Shown: piece by piece, positions 25,689 to 35,001 of the stretch | How the letters are laid out: every line of letters begins with the position of its first letter | How positions within the stretch are numbered: position 1 is the stretch's first letter | Source of the DNA: an uncultured Alphaproteobacteria bacterium | Lineage (GTDB): Bacteria; Pseudomonadota; Alphaproteobacteria; HIMB59; GCA-002718135 | Assembly (NCBI GenBank): GCA_902518895.1 | Contig: CABYHL010000002.1 | Span: 72,680-136,679, forward strand | Direction of reading: 5' to 3' | Length of the DNA: 64,000 nt | The notes under the pieces: generated by a model | Databases searched by the model: none | Seen by the model: the letters and a program-made list of their open reading frames with translations, nothing else | What the model was told of the DNA's origin: nothing | Program-made: the position numbers and the translations under genes

Positions 25689-27008
25689 ATGGCAATTGAA
25701 TATTTAAAAAAAGGTTTAGATGAAAAACAAAGAATTGAAGATAATGATAAAGTAAAAAAAATTGTTGAACAAACATTAAGTAAAATTGAATCAGAAGGCG
25801 ATAAACATATTAGAGAGTTATCTCAAAAATTTGATAATTACTCTCCAGATAATTTTAGATTAAGTGAAGATCAAATAAATCAATTAATGAGTGAAGTCTC
25901 TGATGATGACAAAGAAGATATTAAATTTGCTCAAAAACAAGTGCGATCATTTGCGGAAGCACAACTTAAAACTTTAAGTGAATTAGAAGTAGAAACACAT
26001 CCAGGTGTGATTCTTGGTCATAAAAATATACCAGTACAAGCAGTTGGATGTTATGTGCCTGCTGGAAAATTCCCAATGGTAGCTTCTGCGCATATGTCAG
26101 TTGTGACTGCCTCTGTTGCCGGGGTTCCAAGAATTGTTGCCACTACCCCACCTTTTAAAGGTAAGCCAAATCCAGCTGTCGTTACGGCAATGAAAATGGG
26201 CGGTGCTCACGAAATTTATGTTTTGGGAGGAATGCAAGGAGTTGGTGCTATGGCTATTGGTACAGAAACAATTAAACCTGTCGATATGCTTGTTGGACCT
26301 GGTAATGCATTTGTTGCTGAAGCAAAAAGACAATTGTATGGCAAAGTTGGTATCGATTTATTTGCCGGTCCAACTGAAACAATGGTAATTGCAGATGAAA
26401 CTGTTGATGGTGAAATATGTGCAACAGACTTATTAGGACAAGCTGAACATGGATATAATTCTCCTGCTGTGATGATAACAAATTCAAGAAAACTTGCAGA
26501 AGAAACATTTAAAGAAATTGATAGAATTTTAGAAATTTTACCTACTAAAGAAACAGCAAGTACAAGCTGGAGAGATTATGGAGAAATGATTTTATGTGAT
26601 ACTTATGAGGAGATGTTATCTAAAGCAAATGAAATAGCTTCAGAACACGTTCAAGTTATGACAAAAAAAGATGATTGGTTTTTAGAAAATATGACATCTT
26701 ATGGAGCTCTATTTTTGGGTGCTAGAACTAATGTTGCTAATGGTGATAAAGTCATAGGCACTAATCATACTCTTCCTACTAAAAAAGCTGGAAGATATAC
26801 TGGTGGTTTGTGGGTTGGTAAGTTCATTAAAACCCATACTTATCAAAAGATTATGACAGATGAAGCTGCAACTCTCATCGGAGAATATGGATCTAGACTT
26901 TCACATTTAGAAGGTTTTATAGGTCATGCAGAACAATGTAATGTGAGAGTAAGACGATATGGGAAAAAAAATGTTGGATATGGAAAACCAGCAGGAGAAA
27001 AAATTTAG
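25689..27008 (+). CDS. Histidinol dehydrogenase-family protein, probably HpsN-like alcohol dehydrogenase
   Basis: A 439-residue NAD-dependent dehydrogenase of the HisD family with GCYVPAGKFP, MLVGPGNAFVAEAKR, AGPTETMVIADE and QAEHGYNSPA. The zinc region reads GDKVIGTNHTLPT and the late His is in GHAEQCNVRVRR. Histidine-biosynthetic HisD usually has GDY at this point, whereas the sulfopropanediol dehydrogenase HpsN has GDK as I recall, and both that enzyme and this one start MAIEYLKK. No his genes are near. It therefore probably oxidises a secondary or primary alcohol in catabolism, possibly a C3-sulfonate. The subfamily call needs a tree; true HisD is the alternative. Confidence 0.8.
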   Translation: MAIEYLKKGLDEKQRIEDNDKVKKIVEQTLSKIESEGDKHIRELSQKFDNYSPDNFRLSEDQINQLMSEVSDDDKEDIKFAQKQVRSFAEAQLKTLSELEVETHPGVILGHKNIPVQAVGCYVPAGKFPMVASAHMSVVTASVAGVPRIVATTPPFKGKPNPAVVTAMKMGGAHEIYVLGGMQGVGAMAIGTETIKPVDMLVGPGNAFVAEAKRQLYGKVGIDLFAGPTETMVIADETVDGEICATDLLGQAEHGYNSPAVMITNSRKLAEETFKEIDRILEILPTKETASTSWRDYGEMILCDTYEEMLSKANEIASEHVQVMTKKDDWFLENMTSYGALFLGARTNVANGDKVIGTNHTLPTKKAGRYTGGLWVGKFIKTHTYQKIMTDEAATLIGEYGSRLSHLEGFIGHAEQCNVRVRRYGKKNVGYGKPAGEKI

Positions 27009-27009
27009 C

Positions 27010-27405
27010 TTATTTTAATTCCCCTTTAACTCTCATTTCATTTCTAATTTTTGTTGCCGAGATATCATGTATTTCTTTTCCTAAATCATGTTCTGTAAAT
27101 GAATAACCAACTCCTCTTCCATAAGAAATATCAATAATGTTTGGAACCTTAACAACTACATATTCTTTTCCATCAGTAAAACCATGTTGAGCTAAACCTT
27201 CATTAATTTTTGCTTTTACTTCTTCAAATTGAAATGGATTGTCAGCTTGACCCTCTACACCTGCATCTACACCTCCCACGTCACGATACATAATACATAC
27301 CTGACCTGTTTTCTGAAGAGCTCTTTTAAATAATTCTGTATGTCCGTCATGCCATGGTTGCCATCTACCTAACATTTGTACTGTTGGTTTTTTCCAATCA
27401 AACAT
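27010..27405 (-). CDS. Small nucleotidyltransferase (cytidylyl/NMN-adenylyltransferase-like)
   Basis: A 131-residue protein with the nucleotidyltransferase signature GRWQPWHDGH (H-x-G-H at residues 19-22) and C-terminal ISATKIR, the I-S-x-T-x-I-R motif. These mark the alpha/beta-phosphodiesterase fold that moves AMP or CMP onto a phosphate. The QP-W-H-x-GH form resembles NMN adenylyltransferases more than ATP sulfurylase. It overlaps the APS-kinase-like gene by 8 bases, and cysQ precedes both. Substrate unknown. Confidence 0.75.
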   Translation of the reverse strand: MFDWKKPTVQMLGRWQPWHDGHTELFKRALQKTGQVCIMYRDVGGVDAGVEGQADNPFQFEEVKAKINEGLAQHGFTDGKEYVVVKVPNIIDISYGRGVGYSFTEHDLGKEIHDISATKIRNEMRVKGELK

Positions 27406-27811
27406 TTTTAATCTCCTTTGCTAGATTTTCTATTTCTTCATCTGATAAAAATTTAGTTATTTTAATGTCAGTTTTATTTGGTTGTTCAAACATTTTATTT
27501 GTATCTTCAAACCTACCTTCTTTAATAGTATCCAGCCAGATAACAAAATCAGGCTCGAAAGCTTCTCTTGCTTTTTCAGTTGGTGCTACGAAGTCACAAA
27601 TTACCCATCTTCCATTTTGTTTTTCGAAATCGGCAAATGTTTTCATTCTATTGGCTTGTCGTATTCTACCTTCCATCGTAAAATCCCAATCGTTTGCTGA
27701 CTTCCTGACTACATCTGCGTTATACCAAGCACAATTATCAATTACTTTAATAAGCCTTTCAGCTAACCAAGTTTTGCCAGCACCAGGAAGACCACAAATA
27801 AGTATTTTCAT
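27398..27811 (-). CDS. APS kinase-like P-loop protein
   Basis: A 137-residue P-loop protein with Walker A GLPGAGKT (residues 7-14). The later segments NADVVRKSANDWDFTMEGRIRQANRM, CDFVAPTEKAREAF and VIWLDTIKEGRF correspond in order to adenylylsulfate kinase (CysC) regions. At 137 residues it is shorter than CysC (about 180-200), so it may be a divergent small kinase. If an APS kinase it makes PAPS. CysQ upstream recycles PAP and related nucleotides, so the operon may support sulfation or nucleotide housekeeping. Confidence 0.7.
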   Translation of the reverse strand: MKILICGLPGAGKTWLAERLIKVIDNCAWYNADVVRKSANDWDFTMEGRIRQANRMKTFADFEKQNGRWVICDFVAPTEKAREAFEPDFVIWLDTIKEGRFEDTNKMFEQPNKTDIKITKFLSDEEIENLAKEIKNV

Positions 27812-27822
27812 ATGATTGTAAT

Positions 27823-28614
27823 TTATATTTTAGCGATAAAATTAGGGTTAATAACACTTTCTTTCGTGTTGTATAGTAATATATTTTTATTAAAATCTTT
27901 AACTGAACCTCCTGCCTCTTCAAGAATAATATGTCCCGCAGCAATATCCCATTCTGAAGTTGGACCAAGTCTTGGATAGATATTTGCCTTACTTTCAGCT
28001 AAGTAACAAAATTTAAGAGAACTACCAATTTGGATTAACTCAAAATTATTACAATTATCATTTATCCAATTATCAAAATCTTTATTAGAATGTGATCGAC
28101 TACCAATAACCTTTGTTAAATTACTTTTGTCTTTTACTGAATTTATTTTTATAAAATCTTTAGTTGATTCAATATTTGACTCTGTAATTAATTTATATGT
28201 GCCATTGTTTTTTAAAGCATAATAAAGCAAAGACTTAGCAGGCGCATATATAATACCAAATATTGGTGAATTATTTTTTATTAATGCAATGTTAACTGTA
28301 AATTCTCCATTTTTTTTTATAAATTCTTTAGTTCCATCTAATGGATCTATTAACCAATATGAATTCCAAGTTTTTCTTTCTTTCCATTCTATTAGGCTTT
28401 CTTCACTTAATATAGGAACATTCGGGCTAAAAGATTTTAATCTATTTAAAATTAAATTATTTGATTTTATATCAGCTTCGGTAATAGGTGAATTATCATC
28501 TTTTATTTCTACATTAAAAGATTTTTTATATACTTTTTGAATTTCCTTACCTGCATCTATAGCAGTATTTAATATTTTTAATAAATTTTTTGATTTATGT
28601 AATTCTAAGTTCAT
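27823..28614 (-). CDS. cysQ: 3'(2'),5'-bisphosphate nucleotidase CysQ
   Basis: A 263-residue member of the inositol monophosphatase superfamily. It has PITEADIKSN, the metal site in LSEES and WLIDPLDGTKEFIKKNGEFT, and SEWDIAAGHIILEEAGG near the C terminus. CysQ removes the 3' phosphate from PAP and PAPS. It is the first gene of a three-gene minus-strand operon with an APS-kinase-like gene and a small nucleotidyltransferase, which supports a PAPS/PAP context. Confidence 0.9.
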   Translation of the reverse strand: MNLELHKSKNLLKILNTAIDAGKEIQKVYKKSFNVEIKDDNSPITEADIKSNNLILNRLKSFSPNVPILSEESLIEWKERKTWNSYWLIDPLDGTKEFIKKNGEFTVNIALIKNNSPIFGIIYAPAKSLLYYALKNNGTYKLITESNIESTKDFIKINSVKDKSNLTKVIGSRSHSNKDFDNWINDNCNNFELIQIGSSLKFCYLAESKANIYPRLGPTSEWDIAAGHIILEEAGGSVKDFNKNILLYNTKESVINPNFIAKI

Positions 28615-28648
28615 GATTCTTTTAACAGAATTTTTTTATTAATTAAAA

Positions 28649-29560
28649 TTATACGTAAATGAAATACATATATCCAAAATATAAAGTTAATCCAATAATT
28701 CCATAAGTACGTCCAATTTTTTTTGCAAAAATCATAAACATTAAAATTAATGCTGTAATTGATAACATGAAGTATAAGTCTTGATTTGCTAAAACTGCAG
28801 GAACTTTAAAATTACCAAAAAATGAACTAATACCTAGCACACCTAATACATTATAAATATTAGACCCCAGAATATTTCCTAAAGCGAAATCAATCTTTTT
28901 TCTAAAGGCAGAAACAATACCAACTGCAAGTTCTGGAAGGGAAGTTCCAAAAGCTACTAATGATAATCCAATTACTGAAGCTGGAACATTATAAGTTCTT
29001 GCAATATTAATTGCAGAATCAACAAGTAAATCTGCACCAAATACTAAACATGCTATACCTATTATAATTAATATTAATGAGATTGTTATTGAATAATCAT
29101 TTTTATCTATTTCTAAATTATCAATTTCTCCTTTTTTTATTTGAACATACATTAGATAAATCAATGATGTAGTTGCAACTAATCCAAAAATAAAATTAAA
29201 ATAAAAAAAAGTCATAATAATTAATACAATCCCTAAAATAATATTTATCCAAGCTTGGTTAATTTGATTTTTATTTATATTTACAATTGGAAAAATTAAT
29301 GTTGTGGTGGCCATTACAAGTATCAAGTTTGCAATATTACTTCCGACTACTGCGCCTAAAGCAAGATCCGAAAAATCATTAAGAACTGCATTAATGCTGC
29401 TTGCCAATTCAGGTAATGATGTTCCCCCAGCCACAATTACAACACCAATTGCAAACAATGAGATATTAATCTTTCTTCCAAAACTAACTGAACCTCTTAT
29501 AATTATTTCAGCACCTAAAACTAGAAGACCTAATCCAATTATCGAAAATAAAATATCCAT
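28649..29560 (-). CDS. Calcium/sodium antiporter, CaCA family (YrbG type)
   Basis: A 303-residue membrane protein with about ten helices and two inverted repeats, each holding the ion-site motif: GGTSLPELASS then GSNIANL in the first, GTSLPELAVG then GNILGSNIYNVLG in the second. Prokaryotic members exchange Na+ or H+ for Ca2+ across the inner membrane. It follows the cysQ operon on the same strand upstream (35 bases) and is divergent from a GMC oxidoreductase gene. Confidence 0.92.
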   Translation of the reverse strand: MDILFSIIGLGLLVLGAEIIIRGSVSFGRKINISLFAIGVVIVAGGTSLPELASSINAVLNDFSDLALGAVVGSNIANLILVMATTTLIFPIVNINKNQINQAWINIILGIVLIIMTFFYFNFIFGLVATTSLIYLMYVQIKKGEIDNLEIDKNDYSITISLILIIIGIACLVFGADLLVDSAINIARTYNVPASVIGLSLVAFGTSLPELAVGIVSAFRKKIDFALGNILGSNIYNVLGVLGISSFFGNFKVPAVLANQDLYFMLSITALILMFMIFAKKIGRTYGIIGLTLYFGYMYFIYV

Positions 29561-29634
29561 TGAAAACTTTTAATTATTTAAGTTAGTTATATGTTTAAAT
29601 TAAATAGTATATAATAAATAAATTTTTCTAAATT

Positions 29635-31239
29635 ATGAACGAAAGTTTTGACTATATTATTATTGGTGCAGGTACAGCTGGTTGCATATTAGCAAATAGA
29701 CTTTCAGAGAATGAAAACATTAAAGTACTGTTGATTGAGGCTGGAGGAAAAGACACTAATCCTTGGATACATATTCCGGGTGGTTATTTTAAAACAATGC
29801 ATAATCCTAAAACTGATTGGTGCTTCACAACTGAAGAGGAAAAATTTTGTAATAATAGAAAAATGCTTATTCCAAGAGGAAAAACATTGGGTGGAAGTTC
29901 ATCAATTAATGGGATGTTATATATAAGAGGTCATGCAAATGACTACAATTACTGGAGACAATTAGGTAATATTGGATGGTCTTGGGAAGACGTATTACCG
30001 TACTTTAAAAAATCTGAAGATTACAGAATTTCTAAAAGTGAATTTCATGGTACGAGTGGACCCATCAAAGTAGAGAAAATTAGATCAAATTTTAAATTAT
30101 TGGATTTATTTTTAGAGGCCTCTCAAGAATTTGGATACAAAAAAAATGAAGACTTTAACGATGGTGACAATGAAGGAATGGGTTATTTTCCAATGACAAT
30201 TGATAAAGGGTATAGATGTAGTGCTGCAGTTGCTTTCTTAAATCCTATAAAAAATAGAAAAAATTTAAAAATTATAACCAAGGGACATGTTAAAAAATTA
30301 ACAATTGAAAATTTAAAAGTAAAAACTGTCAATTTATGGAAAAACAATGAAGAATTTTCATATTCTGTAAATAAAGAAGTTTTATTGTCTGCAGGAACAA
30401 TTGGATCTCCTCACATATTACAAGCTTCAGGTATTGGTCCAGGTAAATTATTAAATGAAAATAATATTAATATTGTAAAAGAAATTAAAGGTGTTGGAAA
30501 AAATTTAACCGATCATTTAATGTTAAGACCAGTTTACAAAATTAAAAACTTAGAAACATTAAACGATATATATCACAGTTTTACTAAAAAATTTTTAACA
30601 GGATTAAATTATTTAATTTATAAAAAAGGTCCTTTAACAGTTGGAGCAAGTTACTTATGCGGCTTTATTAAAAGTGATTCGTATTTAGAAAACCCTAATC
30701 TACAATTTCATATTTCACCAGCAAGCACTGATTTATTAGGAAAAGCAGACCTACATAAATTTCCAGCATTCACTCCTACAATAACAAATATACAACCTAC
30801 AAGTAGAGGCTCTGTAGAAATTAAATCTTCAGATACAAGAATTTATCCTCAAATAAAAATGAACTATTTATCTACTGATGAAGATAGGGAAATTGCAGGA
30901 AAATCAATTAAAATTGTAAGAAAAATAGTTTTAGAATCAAAAGCCTATAAAAATTATGAACCAGAAGAATATAGACCGGGGATTCAATTTAAAGATAATC
31001 AATCTTTAGCAAAAGAAGCTGGTAAATTTGCGAATACTATTTTTCATCCAGTAAGTACATGTAAAATGGGTAATGATGAAAACTCAGTTGTAAGTGATAA
31101 TCTTAAAGTAAAAGGAATAAATAACTTAAGAGTTGTTGATGCATCTGTGATGCCAACTATAACATCAGGTAATACGAATGCTCCTACTATGATGATTGCT
31201 GAAAAAGCATCAGACTTAATTATTAACGATCAAAAATAA
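29635..31239 (+). CDS. GMC-family oxidoreductase (choline dehydrogenase-like)
   Basis: A 534-residue FAD enzyme of the glucose-methanol-choline family. It has the FAD dinucleotide site IIIGAGTAGCILANRLSE, PRGKTLGGSSSINGMLYIRG, LSAGTIGSPHILQASGIGPG and the C-terminal catalytic region FHPVSTCKMG followed by NTNAPTMMIAEKASDLI. It oxidises a primary or secondary alcohol; choline is one candidate, but family members with this similarity act on many alcohols. It stands alone, convergent with xsc whose stop is adjacent. Confidence 0.9.
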   Translation: MNESFDYIIIGAGTAGCILANRLSENENIKVLLIEAGGKDTNPWIHIPGGYFKTMHNPKTDWCFTTEEEKFCNNRKMLIPRGKTLGGSSSINGMLYIRGHANDYNYWRQLGNIGWSWEDVLPYFKKSEDYRISKSEFHGTSGPIKVEKIRSNFKLLDLFLEASQEFGYKKNEDFNDGDNEGMGYFPMTIDKGYRCSAAVAFLNPIKNRKNLKIITKGHVKKLTIENLKVKTVNLWKNNEEFSYSVNKEVLLSAGTIGSPHILQASGIGPGKLLNENNINIVKEIKGVGKNLTDHLMLRPVYKIKNLETLNDIYHSFTKKFLTGLNYLIYKKGPLTVGASYLCGFIKSDSYLENPNLQFHISPASTDLLGKADLHKFPAFTPTITNIQPTSRGSVEIKSSDTRIYPQIKMNYLSTDEDREIAGKSIKIVRKIVLESKAYKNYEPEEYRPGIQFKDNQSLAKEAGKFANTIFHPVSTCKMGNDENSVVSDNLKVKGINNLRVVDASVMPTITSGNTNAPTMMIAEKASDLIINDQK

Positions 31240-33009
31240 TTATTGAACTACTGTATCTTTAGGATCAATTCCAGCAACTTCAACTGGTGCTTTCATAGCA
31301 TCTCTTCTAAAAGGTTCTCCTAATTCTTGATTTAACATTACTTCTATAAAAGTAGTTACGCCTTCCATTTGTTCTTTGCAAGATTGTTGTAAAGCTTCTG
31401 TTAGTTCCTCTTGAGTGTAAACTTTAACGCCTTTAAATCCACATGCTTCTGCAATCTTTGCATAACTTAATTTAGGATCAAGTTCTGTTCCAACAAAATT
31501 ATTATTATACCAAAGTGTAGTATTTCTTTTCTCTGCTCCCCATTGATAATTTCTAAAAATTATCATTGTAATATTTGGCCAACCTTCTCTATTACAAGAA
31601 GTCATCTCACTCATACTAATTCCAAATGCGCCGTCACCTGCAAAGCCAACAACTGGTGTATTAGGACAACCAATCTTTGCTCCAATTACAGATGGAAAAC
31701 CATACCCACATGGCCCAAATAAACCAGGTGCCAAATACTTTCTACCATTCTCAAATGTTGGATAAGCATTGCCAATTGCACAATTATTTCCTATATCACT
31801 TGATATAATTGCATCTTCAGGAAGACCTGCTTGAATAGCTCGCCATGCCATTCTTGGTGACATTTTTTCTGGTTCTCTATCTCGTGAATCTTTATTCCAA
31901 GATGTGCCAGGATCATCTTCTTCATGATCAAGGCCAGTTAATGTTTGAAGCCAAGCTGACTTTGTCTTATGAATTAACTCCTCTCGTTCTCTTCTATCTT
32001 TATCACCTGCATTTGTTGTAAGGTTTTCTAAAATTTGTTCTGCAACTAGTTTTGCATCTCCACAAATACCAACACTTATTTTTTTTGTTAAACCAATGCG
32101 ATCAGAATTGATATCAACTTGAATGACATCCGCATTTTTTGGCCAATAATCTATTCCATAACCTGGTAAAGTTGAGAAGGGATTCAATCTTGTGCCAAGT
32201 GCTAAAACTACGTCTGCTTTAGATATTATTTCCATTGCTGCTTTAGATCCGTTGTATCCTAAGGGACCAACTGCAAGAGGATGTTTGCCAGGAAAACTAT
32301 CATTGTGTTGGTATCCGCAGGCAACTGGAGCACTTAATTTTTCTGCAAGTTTTTTGCAATCATTAATAGCATCAGCTAAAATAACTCCAGCACCAGATAA
32401 AATGACTGGAAATTTTGCATTAGATAAAAGATCAGCAGCTTCTTTAATTGCCTCTGTTCCACCTGAAGGTCTTTCAAATTTAATTATAGGTGGCAGATCA
32501 ATATCAACAACTTGAGTCCAAAAATCTCTTGGTATATTTAATTGAGCAGGTGCAGATCCTTTAATAGCTTTTGAAATAACTCGATTTAAAACTTCTGCAA
32601 CTCTGGAGGGATCTCTTACTTCTTCTTGATAACAGACCATATCTTTAAATAAGTTCATTTGCTCGACTTCTTGAAAACCTCCTTGACCAATAGTTTTATT
32701 GGCTGCTTGAGGGGTAACTAAGAGCATTGGAGTATGATTCCAAAAAGCAGTTTTTATAGGTGTAACCAAGCCAGTTATACCAGGTCCATTTTGCGCAATA
32801 CACATTGCAATTTTACCAGTAGATCTTGTATAGCCATCAGCCATAATTCCACCGTTAGACTCATGAGCAACATCCCAAAATGTTATACCAGCTTTAGGAA
32901 ATAGATCTGATATTGGCATAAACGCTGATCCAATTATTCCAAAAGCGTGTTGAATACCGTGTTTTTGTAAAACTTTTACAAAAGCTTCTTCTGTTGTCAT
33001 TTTTGCCAT
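31240..33009 (-). CDS. xsc: Sulfoacetaldehyde acetyltransferase
   Basis: A 589-residue thiamine-diphosphate enzyme that splits sulfoacetaldehyde with phosphate to sulfite and acetyl phosphate. It begins MAKMTTEEAFVKVLQKHGIQ and has GIIGSAFMPISDLFPKAGI, NKTIGQGGFQEVEQM and PAQLNIPRDFWTQVVDID, regions I recognise from characterised Xsc proteins, plus the ThDP site GDGAFGISMSEMTSCNREGWPN. Length matches the family. It is the key step of taurine and isethionate breakdown. The partner genes pta, aminotransferase and ald lie near 8.6-12.0 kb rather than next to it. Confidence 0.95.
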   Translation of the reverse strand: MAKMTTEEAFVKVLQKHGIQHAFGIIGSAFMPISDLFPKAGITFWDVAHESNGGIMADGYTRSTGKIAMCIAQNGPGITGLVTPIKTAFWNHTPMLLVTPQAANKTIGQGGFQEVEQMNLFKDMVCYQEEVRDPSRVAEVLNRVISKAIKGSAPAQLNIPRDFWTQVVDIDLPPIIKFERPSGGTEAIKEAADLLSNAKFPVILSGAGVILADAINDCKKLAEKLSAPVACGYQHNDSFPGKHPLAVGPLGYNGSKAAMEIISKADVVLALGTRLNPFSTLPGYGIDYWPKNADVIQVDINSDRIGLTKKISVGICGDAKLVAEQILENLTTNAGDKDRREREELIHKTKSAWLQTLTGLDHEEDDPGTSWNKDSRDREPEKMSPRMAWRAIQAGLPEDAIISSDIGNNCAIGNAYPTFENGRKYLAPGLFGPCGYGFPSVIGAKIGCPNTPVVGFAGDGAFGISMSEMTSCNREGWPNITMIIFRNYQWGAEKRNTTLWYNNNFVGTELDPKLSYAKIAEACGFKGVKVYTQEELTEALQQSCKEQMEGVTTFIEVMLNQELGEPFRRDAMKAPVEVAGIDPKDTVVQ

Positions 33010-33141
33010 AATAATCCCTTAATATATTATTCTTACCTACATTAAATTAATTTTTAAATGAACTACAATAATCTTGTTAGTTATTTATTAATTTTATAAG
33101 ATTCCTATTTAATGAAAAAATAATTATTTACGATTGATAAA

Positions 33142-34974
33142 ATGACGCTTCTTGGACAAGAGATTATTAAGGCTACATCTAAAACTTTGCCTAACCAACC
33201 TGGTGTATACCAAATGCAAGATGATAAAGGTAATATTTTATATATTGGAAAAGCAAAAGTATTATCCAATAGAGTAAAGAATTATCTATCTATAAATAAC
33301 CTAACTAGAAGAATTCAAAGAATGGTTAGTCTAACTAAATCAATGAACTTTTATGTAACAAATACAGAGTTAGAAGCAATCATACTTGAATGTAATTTAA
33401 TTAAAAAACATAAACCTCGATTTAATGTTCTTTTAAGAGATGATAAGTCATTCCCTTACATATTTATTTCTTCAGAGCATGATTTTCCTAGAATTGAAAA
33501 ACATCGTGGACCACAAAAGAAAAAGGGTAGATATTATGGACCATTTGCAAGTCCAGATGCAGTGAATAGAACTATTAATACAATACAACGAATATTTCTT
33601 TTAAGGTCATGTACAGATAAAGAGGTAAATGCAGGAAATAAATTATGCTTCAATTATTATCTTAAAAGATGTTCTGGTCCTTGTGGAGGAAAAATAACGA
33701 AGGAAGCCTATTCTAAATTAATAGAGGCAGCAGATGATTTTTTAAGTAGTGGTAATTCTCAAAAAATACAAAAGAGTTTTACAGATCAAATGTATAAAGC
33801 ATCAAAAAAAAATAATTTTGAATTAGCAGCATCTTTAAGAGATAGACTTAAAGCTTTAAAACATATTGAACAAAATAATTCAATTAAGATTAAGGATATA
33901 AAAAATGCTGATATTTTTGCAATAACATCAAATGAAGGCAAAACGTGTATTTATGGAAGTTTTTTTAGAAATAATACTTCTTATGGGGGTAAAGCTTTCT
34001 ATCCAGATCATGACAACTTATTGGATCACGAAGAAATAATGTTAGGTTTCTTAAATATATTTTATGCAGAAAAATATATCCCTGAAACAATTATTACTAA
34101 TATAGTTATTGATAAAAATAATAATTCACAAATTTTAGGAAAAAATTTTGATAAAACAAAATTTATTAATCCATTGAAAGGACCTAAAAAAAATTTACTT
34201 AAATTTGCAGAAAAAAATTCTAAAATAAATTTAGATATCAAATTAAATAAACTTAAATCTTTTGATAATTTTAATTCAGAAATTAAAAAAATATTCAAAC
34301 TCAAAGATGAAATTATAAAAATAGAAGCTTATGATAATAGCCATACATTTGGAAAATATCCTATAGGTGTAATGGTTGCCTATAATCAAAATGGATTTAT
34401 AAAATCAAATTATAGAAAATTTAATATTCGATTTGATCTTGAAAAAAACAAAAATCAAGTTGACGATTATTACATGATGAAAGAAATGTTAACTAGGAGA
34501 TTTAGTAATTCAAAATTTCAAGACGAAATAGATTTGCCAAGTTTATTGCTTATAGATGGAGGCAAAGGACAATATAATTCTGCAAAAAAAGTATTAGATA
34601 ATTTAAAAATAGATATACCGATTATCTCTATGGCAAAAGGCCAAGAAAGAGATGCAGGTAGAGAAATTCTGATACATGAAAAATTTACACATAGATTAAA
34701 TGAAAATAATCCACTTCTGCACTTTTTACAAAATATTAGAGATGAAGTGCACAGATTTGCAATAACAACACATCGATCAAAAAGAACAAAGATGAGTGTT
34801 AGATCTGTATTTGATGAAATTGAAGGGGTAGGTCCTGAAAGAAAGAAAATTTTAAAAAAACACTTTGGTACAGTGGAAAAATTAAAATTAGCTAGTTTAG
34901 ATGAATTAAAAGAGGTTAAATCTATACCTGAGTCAATTCTAACAAAAATTTATGAATATTTTCATAGCGTTTAA
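33142..34974 (+). CDS. uvrC: Excinuclease ABC subunit C
   Basis: A 610-residue nucleotide-excision-repair endonuclease. It has the GIY-YIG domain at the N terminus (GVYQMQDDKGNILYIGKAK), a UvrB-binding UVR segment around residues 210-235, the RNase H-like nuclease with IEAYDNSH and LLIDGGKGQ, and C-terminal helix-hairpin-helix motifs (IEGVGPERKKIL, VKSIPESI). It incises DNA on both sides of a lesion with UvrAB. It is followed by pgsA, moaD and moaE, a gene order common in alphaproteobacteria. Confidence 0.96.
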   Translation: MTLLGQEIIKATSKTLPNQPGVYQMQDDKGNILYIGKAKVLSNRVKNYLSINNLTRRIQRMVSLTKSMNFYVTNTELEAIILECNLIKKHKPRFNVLLRDDKSFPYIFISSEHDFPRIEKHRGPQKKKGRYYGPFASPDAVNRTINTIQRIFLLRSCTDKEVNAGNKLCFNYYLKRCSGPCGGKITKEAYSKLIEAADDFLSSGNSQKIQKSFTDQMYKASKKNNFELAASLRDRLKALKHIEQNNSIKIKDIKNADIFAITSNEGKTCIYGSFFRNNTSYGGKAFYPDHDNLLDHEEIMLGFLNIFYAEKYIPETIITNIVIDKNNNSQILGKNFDKTKFINPLKGPKKNLLKFAEKNSKINLDIKLNKLKSFDNFNSEIKKIFKLKDEIIKIEAYDNSHTFGKYPIGVMVAYNQNGFIKSNYRKFNIRFDLEKNKNQVDDYYMMKEMLTRRFSNSKFQDEIDLPSLLLIDGGKGQYNSAKKVLDNLKIDIPIISMAKGQERDAGREILIHEKFTHRLNENNPLLHFLQNIRDEVHRFAITTHRSKRTKMSVRSVFDEIEGVGPERKKILKKHFGTVEKLKLASLDELKEVKSIPESILTKIYEYFHSV

Positions 34975-35001
34975 AAAATTCTTCATCTACAAAGATTAGA
35001 A

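Noticed and set aside
25689-27008. Histidinol dehydrogenase of histidine biosynthesis
   Set aside because: No his genes nearby, operon with a SnoaL gene, and GDK in place of GDY; kept only as an alternative.
27010-27405. Miniature ATP sulfurylase to pair with the APS-kinase-like gene
   Set aside because: The GRWQPWHDGH and ISATKIR motifs fit NMN adenylyl- or cytidylyltransferases better than ATP sulfurylase, and length is far too short.
33010-33141. Possible copy of the sulfonate or SnoaL operator motif upstream of xsc
   Set aside because: Read on both strands; neither ATATTTCTT-N8-AAGAAATAT nor TATTCA-N6-TGAATA is present.
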